Origin: Collibacillus ludicampi
GTDB lineage: Bacteria; Bacillota; Bacilli; Tumebacillales; BOQE01
Assembly: GCF_023705585.1 (NCBI RefSeq)
Contig: NZ_BOQE01000001.1
Span: forward strand, 402,501 to 466,500
DNA length: 64,000 nucleotides
Reading direction: 5' to 3'
Below, piece after piece: positions 10,134 to 17,511 of this stretch. Position numbers and translations under genes: made by a program. The notes beneath the pieces are model-generated. The model was not told the DNA's origin. It did no database searches and saw only the letters and a list, made by a program, of their open reading frames with translations. How positions within the stretch are numbered: position 1 is the stretch's first letter; each line of letters opens with the position of its first letter.

Positions 10134-10832
10134 TTAGCCTCCTGCCGTCACGCGACAATACTTGCGCCTGATTGCATCCAACGGTTCCAACGCGGTCACG
10201 TATTCATGAATGATCTCTCCCTCATGGAGGACGGCCACGCGCCCGCACAATTCCCATATGTCCTCAAGAGCGTGCGAAACCATAAGAATTGTGGTTCGTT
10301 TCTTGTGCAGATCGGTAAACAATCGTTTCACACTCATCAACGTATCCTCGTCTAAACCGTCAAATGGTTCATCCAGCAAAAGAATGCGCGGCTGGTGCAA
10401 GATGGCACGCGCGATAGAGACTCTCTGTTTCATCCCCTTGGAAAGTGTACAAAATATCTGTTTTCGCGCATGCTCAAGTCCAAGAAGTTCCAAAACCTCC
10501 ATAATCCGTTCTCGCAGATGATCCACATCATATAGCTTCCCGTAAAATTCCAGATTTTCAATGACAGTCAAATGACTGTACAGAAACGAAGCTTCCAATA
10601 CAACCCCTATCTCTTTTTTTAATACGCTACCATCATCGAGAGGCTGCTCTCGATAGAGGATCCGGCCGCCTGTACTGCGGGAGAGTTGAGCGATAATTTT
10701 CAGTAATGTCGTTTTTCCCGCACCGTTTTGTCCGATGATTCCAAGCCACTCTCCCTGTTGAATATAAAGATCGACCTTTCTCAAGATGGATCGGTGGCCG
10801 ATCACTTTCGAGATGTTTTCTAAACGAATCAT
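10134..10832 (-). CDS. ccmA: ABC transporter ATP-binding protein CcmA
   Basis: ATPase of the CcmAB complex, 232 residues. It shows Walker A (GQNGAGKTTLLKI), a Q-loop, the signature LSKGMKQRVSIARA, Walker B (ILLLDEPFDGLD) and the H-loop (VSHALED). The ATG at 10832 is preferred to an in-frame GTG nine bases upstream because AGGTGA precedes it. It lies nine bases after an unknown exported protein gene and is followed directly by ccmB, which makes the assignment firm. Confidence 0.93.
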   Translation of the reverse strand: MIRLENISKVIGHRSILRKVDLYIQQGEWLGIIGQNGAGKTTLLKIIAQLSRSTGGRILYREQPLDDGSVLKKEIGVVLEASFLYSHLTVIENLEFYGKLYDVDHLRERIMEVLELLGLEHARKQIFCTLSKGMKQRVSIARAILHQPRILLLDEPFDGLDEDTLMSVKRLFTDLHKKRTTILMVSHALEDIWELCGRVAVLHEGEIIHEYVTALEPLDAIRRKYCRVTAGG

Positions 10833-10841
10833 TGCGCTCAC

Positions 10842-11777
10842 CTACTCATGTGTCGTTAGTTTCATTTGAATCACGACCATTCTACTTTTTAAATCGGCGC
10901 GCATTTCCTGATACGTTGTTTCAGTAATGAGACCGGAACGATAATCACGTTCCAATAACACCATCTGTTCCATCAGGTATTTCTTTTCCATGATGAAACT
11001 CTGGAGTGGCTTCGCGTCTACTTCCTTATGAAAGCGTGAAGAACGGGTGCGTTGTACCCCGATCATTCCGAAGGCAAGCACTGCGATCACCAGCAGGAGA
11101 TTCCCCAATGCTTTCCAGGTTGTTTCATTATGCACATAACCGATAATCGGTAGCCCGTCAGAAGTGGTGCCTCCTGAAAGGCGGCCGCTTACCTCGGGAA
11201 CGGCGTCCGTACCGCCGATGATCAAATGGATCGGCCATTCGACACCCGGTTCAAGAGACGGACGAGTGAATCGGCGCAATTTTTGTCCTTGAAAGTCTAT
11301 CGATTCTGATTGCGGTAACACATTGTTTGCGGAAAGTGACAAACGTCCTTGCGGAACGATCAGATACACGACATCGATCGGATACTGCGTTTGTACCGTC
11401 AAAGTCGTGCTGATTCCTTCGAGGGGAATTTGGTAAGAAAAACTGATCTGTTTTTCTCCTGCTGTCAATCCGCTTTCATCAAGAATCCCCGTGGACGTCG
11501 TTTTCAGATGATTCTCTCCTTCTTGTTGATAAAACTCTATGTTACGAAAACCTTTAGGCAAATCGATTTCCAATGTCGGCAGCGGTTGTTTCCCCGTATT
11601 TTCAAACGTCATGATTTGCATGACCTGCAGGTGATTGGCGACTGGCACCACCACGATCTGGTCTTCTTTGACGCGAACGGAGGATTCCGCTTGAACGGGG
11701 TGGAAAGAGGAGAGAATCATCATAGAGAACATGCATGCCAGGAAGGCTAACCATCTCATCCATTTGTTCAAGCGCAT
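10842..11777 (-). CDS. Exported membrane protein of the ccm operon, unknown function
   Basis: I do not recognise a named family. The product (about 311 residues) has a signal peptide (residues 1-30, ending HPVQAE). A long extracytoplasmic beta-rich region follows, then one membrane helix (about 235-255, LGNLLLVIAVLAFGMIG) and a cytoplasmic tail. The tail contains LLERDYRSGLITETTYQEMR, which resembles the DYxxGxITExxY motif in the neighbouring CcmI-like protein. It sits between ccmI-like and ccmA genes, so a role in cytochrome c assembly is inferred. ATG 11777 is taken for spacing from AGAGG; ATG 11783 is possible. Confidence 0.75.
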   Translation of the reverse strand: MRLNKWMRWLAFLACMFSMMILSSFHPVQAESSVRVKEDQIVVVPVANHLQVMQIMTFENTGKQPLPTLEIDLPKGFRNIEFYQQEGENHLKTTSTGILDESGLTAGEKQISFSYQIPLEGISTTLTVQTQYPIDVVYLIVPQGRLSLSANNVLPQSESIDFQGQKLRRFTRPSLEPGVEWPIHLIIGGTDAVPEVSGRLSGGTTSDGLPIIGYVHNETTWKALGNLLLVIAVLAFGMIGVQRTRSSRFHKEVDAKPLQSFIMEKKYLMEQMVLLERDYRSGLITETTYQEMRADLKSRMVVIQMKLTTHE

Positions 11778-11789
11778 GATCATCTTCCT

Positions 11790-12176
11790 CTATGTTTGAT
11801 AATCCGTGGCGTTGCAACGTACGCTTTGCGTTCGTGCTCCCTGGAAGTCGTTTCGCAGACTCTTTTCAACCTCTTGTCGAATTTCCTGTTCAATGGCGTC
11901 TTCGGCCGCTTCAAAAAGAGAGCGCTCCCGTCTGGCAACATTCGTGGCAAGTGACGTGATATGTTCTTTCATTGTTTTGTATTCATGCTCCGTGATTTTT
12001 CCCATCATGTAATCGTATTCCAAATCTACAAACTCCGTATAGATAGCTTCCTTTTCGGCGAGATTGACAAGAGACTTATCCTGATCTTCCAGTCGCTCAT
12101 TCTTTTTCGAAAAGAAAGGAGATATGAGGAGAAATACAACAATTAGCGCCACGAAACCGACAGTTGTCTGAAGCAT
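11790..12176 (-). CDS. CcmI-like membrane protein (short form)
   Basis: A 128-residue protein with an N-terminal membrane helix (MLQTTVGFVALIVVFLLISP). A coiled-coil region contains EFVDLEYDYMMGKITEHEYK, the motif typical of the cytoplasmic loop of CcmI/CycH. The TPR domain of proteobacterial CcmI is absent. The ATG at 12176 has a GAGAGGGG site. The last residues (about NDFQGARTQSVR) are encoded by a copy of a repeat arm that otherwise lies between genes (11819-11858), so the C terminus has probably been replaced by repeat sequence. Confidence 0.75.
   Translation of the reverse strand: MLQTTVGFVALIVVFLLISPFFSKKNERLEDQDKSLVNLAEKEAIYTEFVDLEYDYMMGKITEHEYKTMKEHITSLATNVARRERSLFEAAEDAIEQEIRQEVEKSLRNDFQGARTQSVRCNATDYQT
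11819..11858 (+). repeat. Repeat-arm fragment inside the ccmI-like gene
   Basis: About 40 bases (GTACGCTTTGCGTTCGTGCT and onward) match the left arm of the hairpin repeat at 44354-44393 (GTATGCTTTGCGTTCGCGCT and onward) with about six differences. No right arm is present. It encodes the C-terminal residues of the CcmI-like protein on the opposite strand. Confidence 0.7.
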
Positions 12177-12195
12177 GTGGACCCCTCTCCCCTCA

Positions 12196-12684
12196 TTAAC
12201 GAATGAATCGTTGGAATTCATCTTCTATGATCCGTTGATCATCAAACGTAAGTTCCTGCGGTTGTAAATAGATATCCGACACTCTTGTCTGCGCATTCCT
12301 CACCCATTTTCTTAAGACAGAAAAAAGTGCAAGGAACGCCAACAGAATTACAACAATTGGGAGTACCCAGGCGCTTAACATAAAGCCTTTCTTTTGTGGG
12401 GAAGCAAGTACTCGATCCCCGTAACGCTCTACATAGAACCGGATGATCTCCTCTTTGCTTTTTCCTTCCTGGAGCATCCTCGCGATTTCCTGCCGCATGT
12501 TCTCCCCCTGCTCCGTAGGAGCATAGTCTGCCGTCATGTTATCGGTAGTCCCTGGCGGATACATCTCTTTGGCCACCTCATTCACTTGTTCTCGCGTGAC
12601 GAATGTTCTTGTTTCAGCCATTGCGGAATGAGTTGTACAAAGGATATTCAAGGCGACAAAACCGATGATGAATAAGCGCTTCAT
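12196..12684 (-). CDS. ccmH: CcmH/CycL-type protein lacking the CxxC motif
   Basis: Member of the CcmH family, 162 residues. It has a signal peptide (1-23), the family core MRQEIARMLQEGKSKEEIIR..YVERYGDRVL, and a C-terminal membrane helix (about 104-124). Classical CcmH carries a redox LRCxxCQ motif just before this core. Here the aligned stretch (residues 41-55, MYPPGTTDNMTADYA) has no cysteine, and the only Cys is in the signal peptide. It therefore cannot exchange disulfides itself. The start overlaps the ccmF stop (ATGA). An upstream in-frame start lies inside ccmF and is rejected. Confidence 0.88.
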   Translation of the reverse strand: MKRLFIIGFVALNILCTTHSAMAETRTFVTREQVNEVAKEMYPPGTTDNMTADYAPTEQGENMRQEIARMLQEGKSKEEIIRFYVERYGDRVLASPQKKGFMLSAWVLPIVVILLAFLALFSVLRKWVRNAQTRVSDIYLQPQELTFDDQRIIEDEFQRFIR

Positions 12685-14666
12685 GCGGGAACCACATCCT
12701 TCGTGGTCTCTTCTCTTCTCAAACTTTGCATTCGCGCTTCCGGCCATAAGCTGATGAATGTTCCAACCATGAGGACATATCCGCCATACCAAATCCAATT
12801 GACGAGAGGATTCACATGCGCCTGAATCAACGCGGCCTGTTTCTGCTCGTCCCTTCCGGCAAAAACGAGATAGAGGTCATCCGTAAAAGAACTGAGAATG
12901 GCCACTTCCGCGCTCGTTTGTGATCCATTGTCATAATAAAGCTCGGCAGGTCTCAATAAAGCAACTTTCTTCCCGTTTTTGCTGACGATTACATTCGCAT
13001 ACAAAGAAGTTTTGCCGACACCTCTTTCTTGTCCCATCCCTTGATATTGCAATGTATATGCACCGATATTCATTTCTTCACCCGGTTTCAGGAGTCTGTC
13101 CACTTGAACTTTATACGTACCGGAAAAAGTGAGCCCAATCGCGATCATGACTACGGCAAGATGAACGATATAACCGCCGTAGCGATGCCTCCCACGGCCG
13201 ACTAACTTCAAAAAAGCCACGAGTGTATTCTCACCCGTCATAATCCTGCGTGCGCGAACACCATGGAAAAATTCCAACCAGACGGTGGAGAAAACGAAGA
13301 AAGCCCCGCACACGGTGATCAGCGCCATCAGATCGCGCACTCCCGCCCCCCATAAGAAGAAGGCAACAGGTAAGAGGAATAAGAGCGGGTATAATACAGT
13401 TCTTCCAACCTGACGAAGGGATGAACGCCGCCAAGCGATCAAAGGCCCGATCCCCATCAAGACAATGACAGCAATGAGAATCGGAACGTTCACCCGATTG
13501 AAATAAGGAGCTCCCACCATAATCTTCGTACCTGTGACCGCTTCCGAAACCAGCGGAAAGATCGTACCCCAGAAGACCGTAAAAGCAGCCCCGACAAGAA
13601 GGAGGTTATTCAGAAGGAAACTGCTCTCTTTTGAGACGACAGTTTCAAATTGTGCATCCGCTTGAAATAAAGGCCAGCGGATGACGAGTATGATGAGCGA
13701 CCCAGCGAACACGATTCCGACAAACCCCAGGAAAAAAGATCCCATCGCCCCATTGGCAAACGCGTGAACTGACCACAGAAGACCGCTTCTCGTCAGAAAT
13801 GTGCCGAATAGTGTCAAAATGAACGTGAAGATAATCAGGAGGATATTCCATCCCTTCAGCATGCCTTTTCTTTCCTGTACGATGGAAGAATGAAGAAACG
13901 CCGTGGCTGTCAACCAGGGCATGAATGCGGCGTTTTCAACCGGATCCCACGCCCAGTAACCCCCCCATCCGAGTTCCACGTAAGACCATTGCGCCCCGTA
14001 AATAATACCCATGCTGAGAAAAAGCCAGGAAACGAGCGTCCATCGTCTCGTCAATTTCAACCAGAGAGCATCCGCTTTTTTCATGAACAGTGCAGCCATA
14101 CCGTAAGCGAAAGGCACGGTGAAACCGATATAGCCAAGATACAGATTGACTGGATGAACCGTCATTCCGGGATTTTGCAGAAGCGGATTCAAGCCGTTTC
14201 CGTCCGTTACAGGTGCGGAATTCAACGCGAAAGGTTGCGCCAGAACGTTCAGGATCAAACTGAAGAACAAGGCTACAAAAGCGATGACGGATATCACATA
14301 GGGACGCATTTCTTGGCTTTCTCTGCTTTTCGTATAAGAGATCAATGCGGCATACAGGGAAAGCAACCACAGCCATAACAGCAATGAGCCAGCATTTCCT
14401 CCCCAAAATGCAGCGATCTTATAGATCCATTCCAAATCTTTACTCGTATAGTCCGCTACATATTCATATCGAAAATCACCTGTTACGAGAAGATATATCA
14501 ATGATAACGACGAGAGTGTCGTGAGAAACGCGAGTGCGAGAGCGGCCCGACGCCCGCTTTCCAACCACTTCTCATGCTTCAGTCGGATTCCGATCACATT
14601 CGCAACGATCAGATAGACACCTATCGGAAGACTCAGCAGCAGCGTCCAACGTCCCAATTCTCCCAC
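12681..14666 (-). CDS. ccmF: Haem lyase subunit CcmF
   Basis: A 661-residue multispanning HHP-family protein that joins haem from CcmE to apocytochrome c. It shows the tryptophan-rich motif (ELGWGGYWAWDPVENAAFMP), conserved histidines around it (NPGMTVHPVNLYLGY, SVHAF) and a large C-terminal extracytoplasmic domain before the last helix. Length matches bacterial CcmF. The GTG at 14666 follows GGGGGATGATTC and lies three bases after the ccmE stop. No CcsA/ResBC gene is seen in the window. Confidence 0.96.
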   Translation of the reverse strand: MGELGRWTLLLSLPIGVYLIVANVIGIRLKHEKWLESGRRAALALAFLTTLSSLSLIYLLVTGDFRYEYVADYTSKDLEWIYKIAAFWGGNAGSLLLWLWLLSLYAALISYTKSRESQEMRPYVISVIAFVALFFSLILNVLAQPFALNSAPVTDGNGLNPLLQNPGMTVHPVNLYLGYIGFTVPFAYGMAALFMKKADALWLKLTRRWTLVSWLFLSMGIIYGAQWSYVELGWGGYWAWDPVENAAFMPWLTATAFLHSSIVQERKGMLKGWNILLIIFTFILTLFGTFLTRSGLLWSVHAFANGAMGSFFLGFVGIVFAGSLIILVIRWPLFQADAQFETVVSKESSFLLNNLLLVGAAFTVFWGTIFPLVSEAVTGTKIMVGAPYFNRVNVPILIAVIVLMGIGPLIAWRRSSLRQVGRTVLYPLLFLLPVAFFLWGAGVRDLMALITVCGAFFVFSTVWLEFFHGVRARRIMTGENTLVAFLKLVGRGRHRYGGYIVHLAVVMIAIGLTFSGTYKVQVDRLLKPGEEMNIGAYTLQYQGMGQERGVGKTSLYANVIVSKNGKKVALLRPAELYYDNGSQTSAEVAILSSFTDDLYLVFAGRDEQKQAALIQAHVNPLVNWIWYGGYVLMVGTFISLWPEARMQSLRREETTKDVVPA

Positions 14667-14669
14667 GAA

Positions 14670-15080
14670 TCATCCCCCATTTTTCTTCTCTGCTTCATAC
14701 TTGGACGGACATTTTACCAACAAGCTGTCAGCCATAAATGTTCCGTCCGTTTGCAACTTGCCTTCAACAATGACGGGCCAACCGTTGGAGAAATCATCCG
14801 GCTTGGTTCCTTTGTAAACGACAGGGATCTTCTTCTTAGGATCTTTCTCATCCGTGATTGAAAATTGCAAGAGTGTATGGTCTGGATCCCACTTCACACT
14901 GTCACCCACAAGATTTCCGCTGAGTTTGACACGGGTTTTGGCAGCTTGCTCCCCTTTTGCTTTCAGTTCACCAACCGTCATGTAATAGGTAGCCGCTTGC
15001 GTGATTCCCGTGACGACTAATGACACGATCACACCGATGACGAGAACGAACGCGACGATCAGCTTCGTCCTTGCTCTCAA
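14670..15080 (-). CDS. ccmE: Haem chaperone CcmE, cysteine variant
   Basis: A 136-residue periplasmic-type haem chaperone with an N-terminal anchor (residues 6-28) and an OB-fold domain (GNLVGDSVKWD, VEGKLQTDGTFMADSLLVK). The haem-binding position is CPSKY (Cys124, Tyr128), that is CxxxY, where the common form has HxxxY. Cys-type CcmE is known from archaea and some sulfate reducers. The TTG at 15080, eight bases after AAAGGCGG, is the best start. GTG at 15089 is an alternative. It opens the ccm operon. Confidence 0.92.
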   Translation of the reverse strand: MRARTKLIVAFVLVIGVIVSLVVTGITQAATYYMTVGELKAKGEQAAKTRVKLSGNLVGDSVKWDPDHTLLQFSITDEKDPKKKIPVVYKGTKPDDFSNGWPVIVEGKLQTDGTFMADSLLVKCPSKYEAEKKNGG

Positions 15081-15227
15081 TAGCAACACCGCCTTTGCAT
15101 GCTTGCCTTTATCAAGGGTTCTCACGTGTCTTGATATATCTATGATATTTCTATGTAGAATTAAGAACTTTCTGAACCAAAATTTGTGGAGTTGTCGCCA
15201 CATGCCTTCATCTACGGTTACTTTGAA

Positions 15228-15638
15228 AATGAGTGCTTGGGTGGATGTATCGCTTTGCGCTTGGGTTCGGAGAAGGTCGTCTTTGGGGTATATGCTTTAT
15301 ATGCTTTGCGCTCATGCTCCGTGGAGGTCGTCTCGCTCGGAATATGTTTAGTTGTTGCGAGACGACCTCCAAAGTCGCTGTTTCACGCCAAGCATATGCC
15401 CCCTTTAACGTTTCAAAGGAAACGAGACGACCTCCAAGGTCGCTATTACGCGCAAAGCATATGCCCCATATACAACCAATGGTTGCGGAACGACCTTCAA
15501 CTCACCTCTGCGCTGCAAAGCGAAACGATCCACCCAAAAGTCACTCTGTTGATTATGGCAGCTTCAATCTCTCTTTCTGCACAAGAAACTTTTCATCCTC
15601 TGATGGCGCCACTCACTGCATGTGCGGCTACTTGAAAC
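15228..15638 (+). repeat. Nested hairpin repeat, copy A
   Basis: A 410-base non-coding block. Outer arms are GTGGATGTATCGCTTTGCGC (15241-15260) and GCGCTGCAAAGCG.. (15510 on). Inside lies a second hairpin: GGAGGTCGTCTCGC (15322-15335) pairs with GCGAGACGACCTCC (15357-15370), with ATGCTTTGCG arms outside it. A further right arm (15424-15467) has no intact partner, so there are two left and three right arms. The 3' flank with TTTTCATCCTCTGATGGCGCC is shared with the copies at 30.6, 44.4 and 63.9 kb. It fills most of the gap upstream of ccmE. Confidence 0.85.
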
Positions 15639-15718
15639 CGCATGATAGAGATCCGTTTCACTTTTCAGACCCTTGATTCATATACATAACTGATCCATGT
15701 AGAAAGAAGGGAAAAAAC

Positions 15719-15943
15719 ATGTCTGCGCAAAAGAAAGCTAATTCTGTTAAGGGGAAGCCAAGCGGTTCAAAAAACATAAAAAAGGGCGGTAGTGAACACC
15801 ACCAACCCCAGATGAAGCTCGTTACGTCAGATACATGTGTGCGTTGTCAATCACGCTGTGCCAGAGGGATTGCCTATATGGAAAAGATGAGTCAACCGGG
15901 CGCAGTCGGATTGGGTACCCCTTGCCCTTTGACATTGAAATAG
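15719..15943 (+). CDS. Small basic Cys-containing protein (74 aa), unknown
   Basis: I do not recognise it. AGAAGGG lies nine bases before the ATG. The first 30 residues are Lys/Gly/Ser-rich and probably disordered. The second half contains CVRCQSRCARG and a final GLGTPCPLTLK, four cysteines that could bind a metal. There is no membrane segment. It ends two bases from the convergent nitroreductase gene. Confidence 0.7.
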   Translation: MSAQKKANSVKGKPSGSKNIKKGGSEHHQPQMKLVTSDTCVRCQSRCARGIAYMEKMSQPGAVGLGTPCPLTLK

Positions 15944-15944
15944 A

Positions 15945-16682
15945 TCAATCGAACCGGAATCCGCGCTCTTCCAAAAATTTTCTCATATGCGCGCGAACCG
16001 GTTTGCTAAAACGTTCCGCCATCTGCTCTGACCAAGTGGTTTGCATCTTCCCGTTCGAACGTTTTATATAGTACTCCTTCATCACTTCATCGTAATGTTC
16101 AATTTCTTTTTCGTACTTTCCGGGATCGTATGTATTTTCGTGATAAATCGCTTCCATACGCATCCGTGGGCGTACCAACGGATCTTGTGCCGGATATCCG
16201 ATGCACATTCCAAATACAGGGTATACGAGCGGAGGCAATTGCAACAGTTCCGAGACGGCTCCCGGATGATTGCGAATCCCGCCGATATACACACCGCCTA
16301 ATCCCATTGATTCGGCTGCCACAATCGCGTTCTGTGCGGCGAGCGCCGCATCGACTGTCGACACGATAAACGGCTCCATGAGTTGATACATCATTTCTTG
16401 TTCACGCATGCGGCAGGCCGTTTGGATTCGGTGCAAATCCGCACAGAATACGAAAAATATCGGACATTCCTCCACGTATTTTTGATCACCGGCCAAATGG
16501 GCCAATTCTTTTTTCATCTGCGGGTCTGTTACACCGATGATCGAATAGGCCTGTACATTGCTAGACGTCGATGCCATTTGCGCCGATTTGATGATCGCCT
16601 CAATCTGTTCTTCACTCAATTTTTGCTCCGTGAATTTCCGAATCGAACGATGATTTTGCAATAAGCGAATGACTTCATTCAT
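15945..16682 (-). CDS. nfrA: NADPH/NADH-dependent FMN nitroreductase, NfrA type
   Basis: A 245-residue flavin reductase of the NfsA/FRP group. The start NHRSIRKFTEQ, STSSNVQAYSIIGVTDP, VDAALAAQNAIVAAESMGLGGVYIGGIRN and the C-terminal YHENTY..YYIKRSNGKMQTTWSEQ closely follow Bacillus NfrA1. It reduces FMN or nitro/quinone compounds with NAD(P)H. The ATG at 16682 has a GGAGAATCTTCTG site. It stands alone, but lies beside the quinone-stress genes yodB and azoR, which suggests related stress duty. Confidence 0.9.
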   Translation of the reverse strand: MNEVIRLLQNHRSIRKFTEQKLSEEQIEAIIKSAQMASTSSNVQAYSIIGVTDPQMKKELAHLAGDQKYVEECPIFFVFCADLHRIQTACRMREQEMMYQLMEPFIVSTVDAALAAQNAIVAAESMGLGGVYIGGIRNHPGAVSELLQLPPLVYPVFGMCIGYPAQDPLVRPRMRMEAIYHENTYDPGKYEKEIEHYDEVMKEYYIKRSNGKMQTTWSEQMAERFSKPVRAHMRKFLEERGFRFD

Positions 16683-16780
16683 CAGAAGATTCTCCTTTTT
16701 CTATTTTCTCACGATGGACTGAAAAAAGTTCTCCCCAAACATTTTACACCATCAAGATGTCTCTTTGGGCAATCGTATGA

Positions 16781-16912
16781 GAGAGACACCCCAAAAATTG
16801 TCACATTCCTTCGTCTCTCTCCCATGAACGGTTTAACCGATGCCCGAGGCATGCAGTTTGTCGAAGGCGGAAGAGTTATGCTGCGGCAGTCAAAGAAAAG
16901 TTGGGGTGTCTC
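16781..16912. repeat. 132-base element with terminal inverted repeats, origin unknown
   Basis: GAGAGACACCCCAA (16781-16794) is matched by TTGGGGTGTCTC (16901-16912), a perfect 12-base inverted repeat about 106 bases apart. The interior shows no gene I trust. The layout resembles a small non-autonomous insertion element (MITE) remnant, but no target duplication is visible. It fills the gap between nfrA and the yodB-like gene. Confidence 0.4.
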
Positions 16913-16944
16913 CACTCAGCAAAGACGATCTCGCTCTCGTTCGA

Positions 16945-17256
16945 TTACTTCATCCATTGTTCAGCCCATTTTTGCATTTCATTCATCATTGACTCTAAAG
17001 CACGTCCCTTATCTGTAAGTTCATATTCGATACGAACGGGCGTTTCAGGGTAAACATGTCGGGTGAGAAGCCCTGCGGCTTCCAATTCCTTGAGACGTTC
17101 CGTTAGCATGCGATCGCTCATCTCAGGAATCATATCTTTGATCTCTTTGAAACGTTTGGGGCCAATTAGTAATACACGAATAATTAATCCTGTCCATCGC
17201 TTGCCAAGAAGTTGAAAAGCTGCCTCAAACTTTGGACACAAATGTGAGTTATGCAT
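16945..17256 (-). CDS. yodB: YodB-type HxlR-family quinone/diamide-sensing repressor
   Basis: A 103-residue winged-helix regulator. AFQLLGKRWTGLIIRVLLIGPKRFKEI and the wing PETPVRIEYELTDKG align closely with Bacillus YodB. YodB senses quinones through an N-terminal Cys and represses azoreductase and nitroreductase genes. Cys7 in LCPKFE is kept, but the C-terminal cysteines of Bacillus YodB are absent (the protein ends KWAEQWMK). It is divergent from pirin-azoR, the expected target. AGGAGA precedes the ATG. Confidence 0.87.
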   Translation of the reverse strand: MHNSHLCPKFEAAFQLLGKRWTGLIIRVLLIGPKRFKEIKDMIPEMSDRMLTERLKELEAAGLLTRHVYPETPVRIEYELTDKGRALESMMNEMQKWAEQWMK

Positions 17257-17293
17257 GATCGATCATCTCCTATAATGATTGTATCATAGCCAC

Positions 17294-17323
17294 TTGACAA
17301 AAGTAAGCCGTTCGTCGTATTAT
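17294..17323 (+). promoter_or_regulatory. Promoter of pirin-azoR with overlapping inverted repeat
   Basis: TTGACA (17294-17299), 18 bases, TATTAT (17318-17323). GTAAG within the spacer and CTTAC just after the -10 form an inverted repeat, and GTATTATAC is a small palindrome over the -10. These are plausible YodB contact points. A minus-strand promoter for yodB (TTACTT, 17 bases, TACAAT) overlaps the same region. Confidence 0.6.
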
Positions 17324-17511
17324 ACTTACATAAAATTAGTTTCACAAAATAAATAACAAAATAACTCAAAAGAAGTATGTTTCTTGTGAACATGGGATTT
17401 GGATCATCCTTTCGTATTCTTACCGACTTTGATGAACAGACCCATGATCATTCAGGCTTCCGATAGAATCATGGAAGCCGTTTAAGAACATAATGAACAA
17501 GGAGGGATGAG

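Noticed and set aside
13890-14406. Long frames on both strands within ccmF
   Set aside because: They are shadows of a gene with clear family motifs.
15228-15638. CRISPR array
   Set aside because: The arms are inverted rather than direct, spacing is irregular and no cas genes are near.
15186-15676. Frames of about 147-149 codons in repeat copy A, and similar ones at 30660, 44359 and 63747
   Set aside because: Peptides such as SSSDGAACGM recur because the repeat recurs. Frames cross hairpin arms, lack start sites, and differ in frame among copies.
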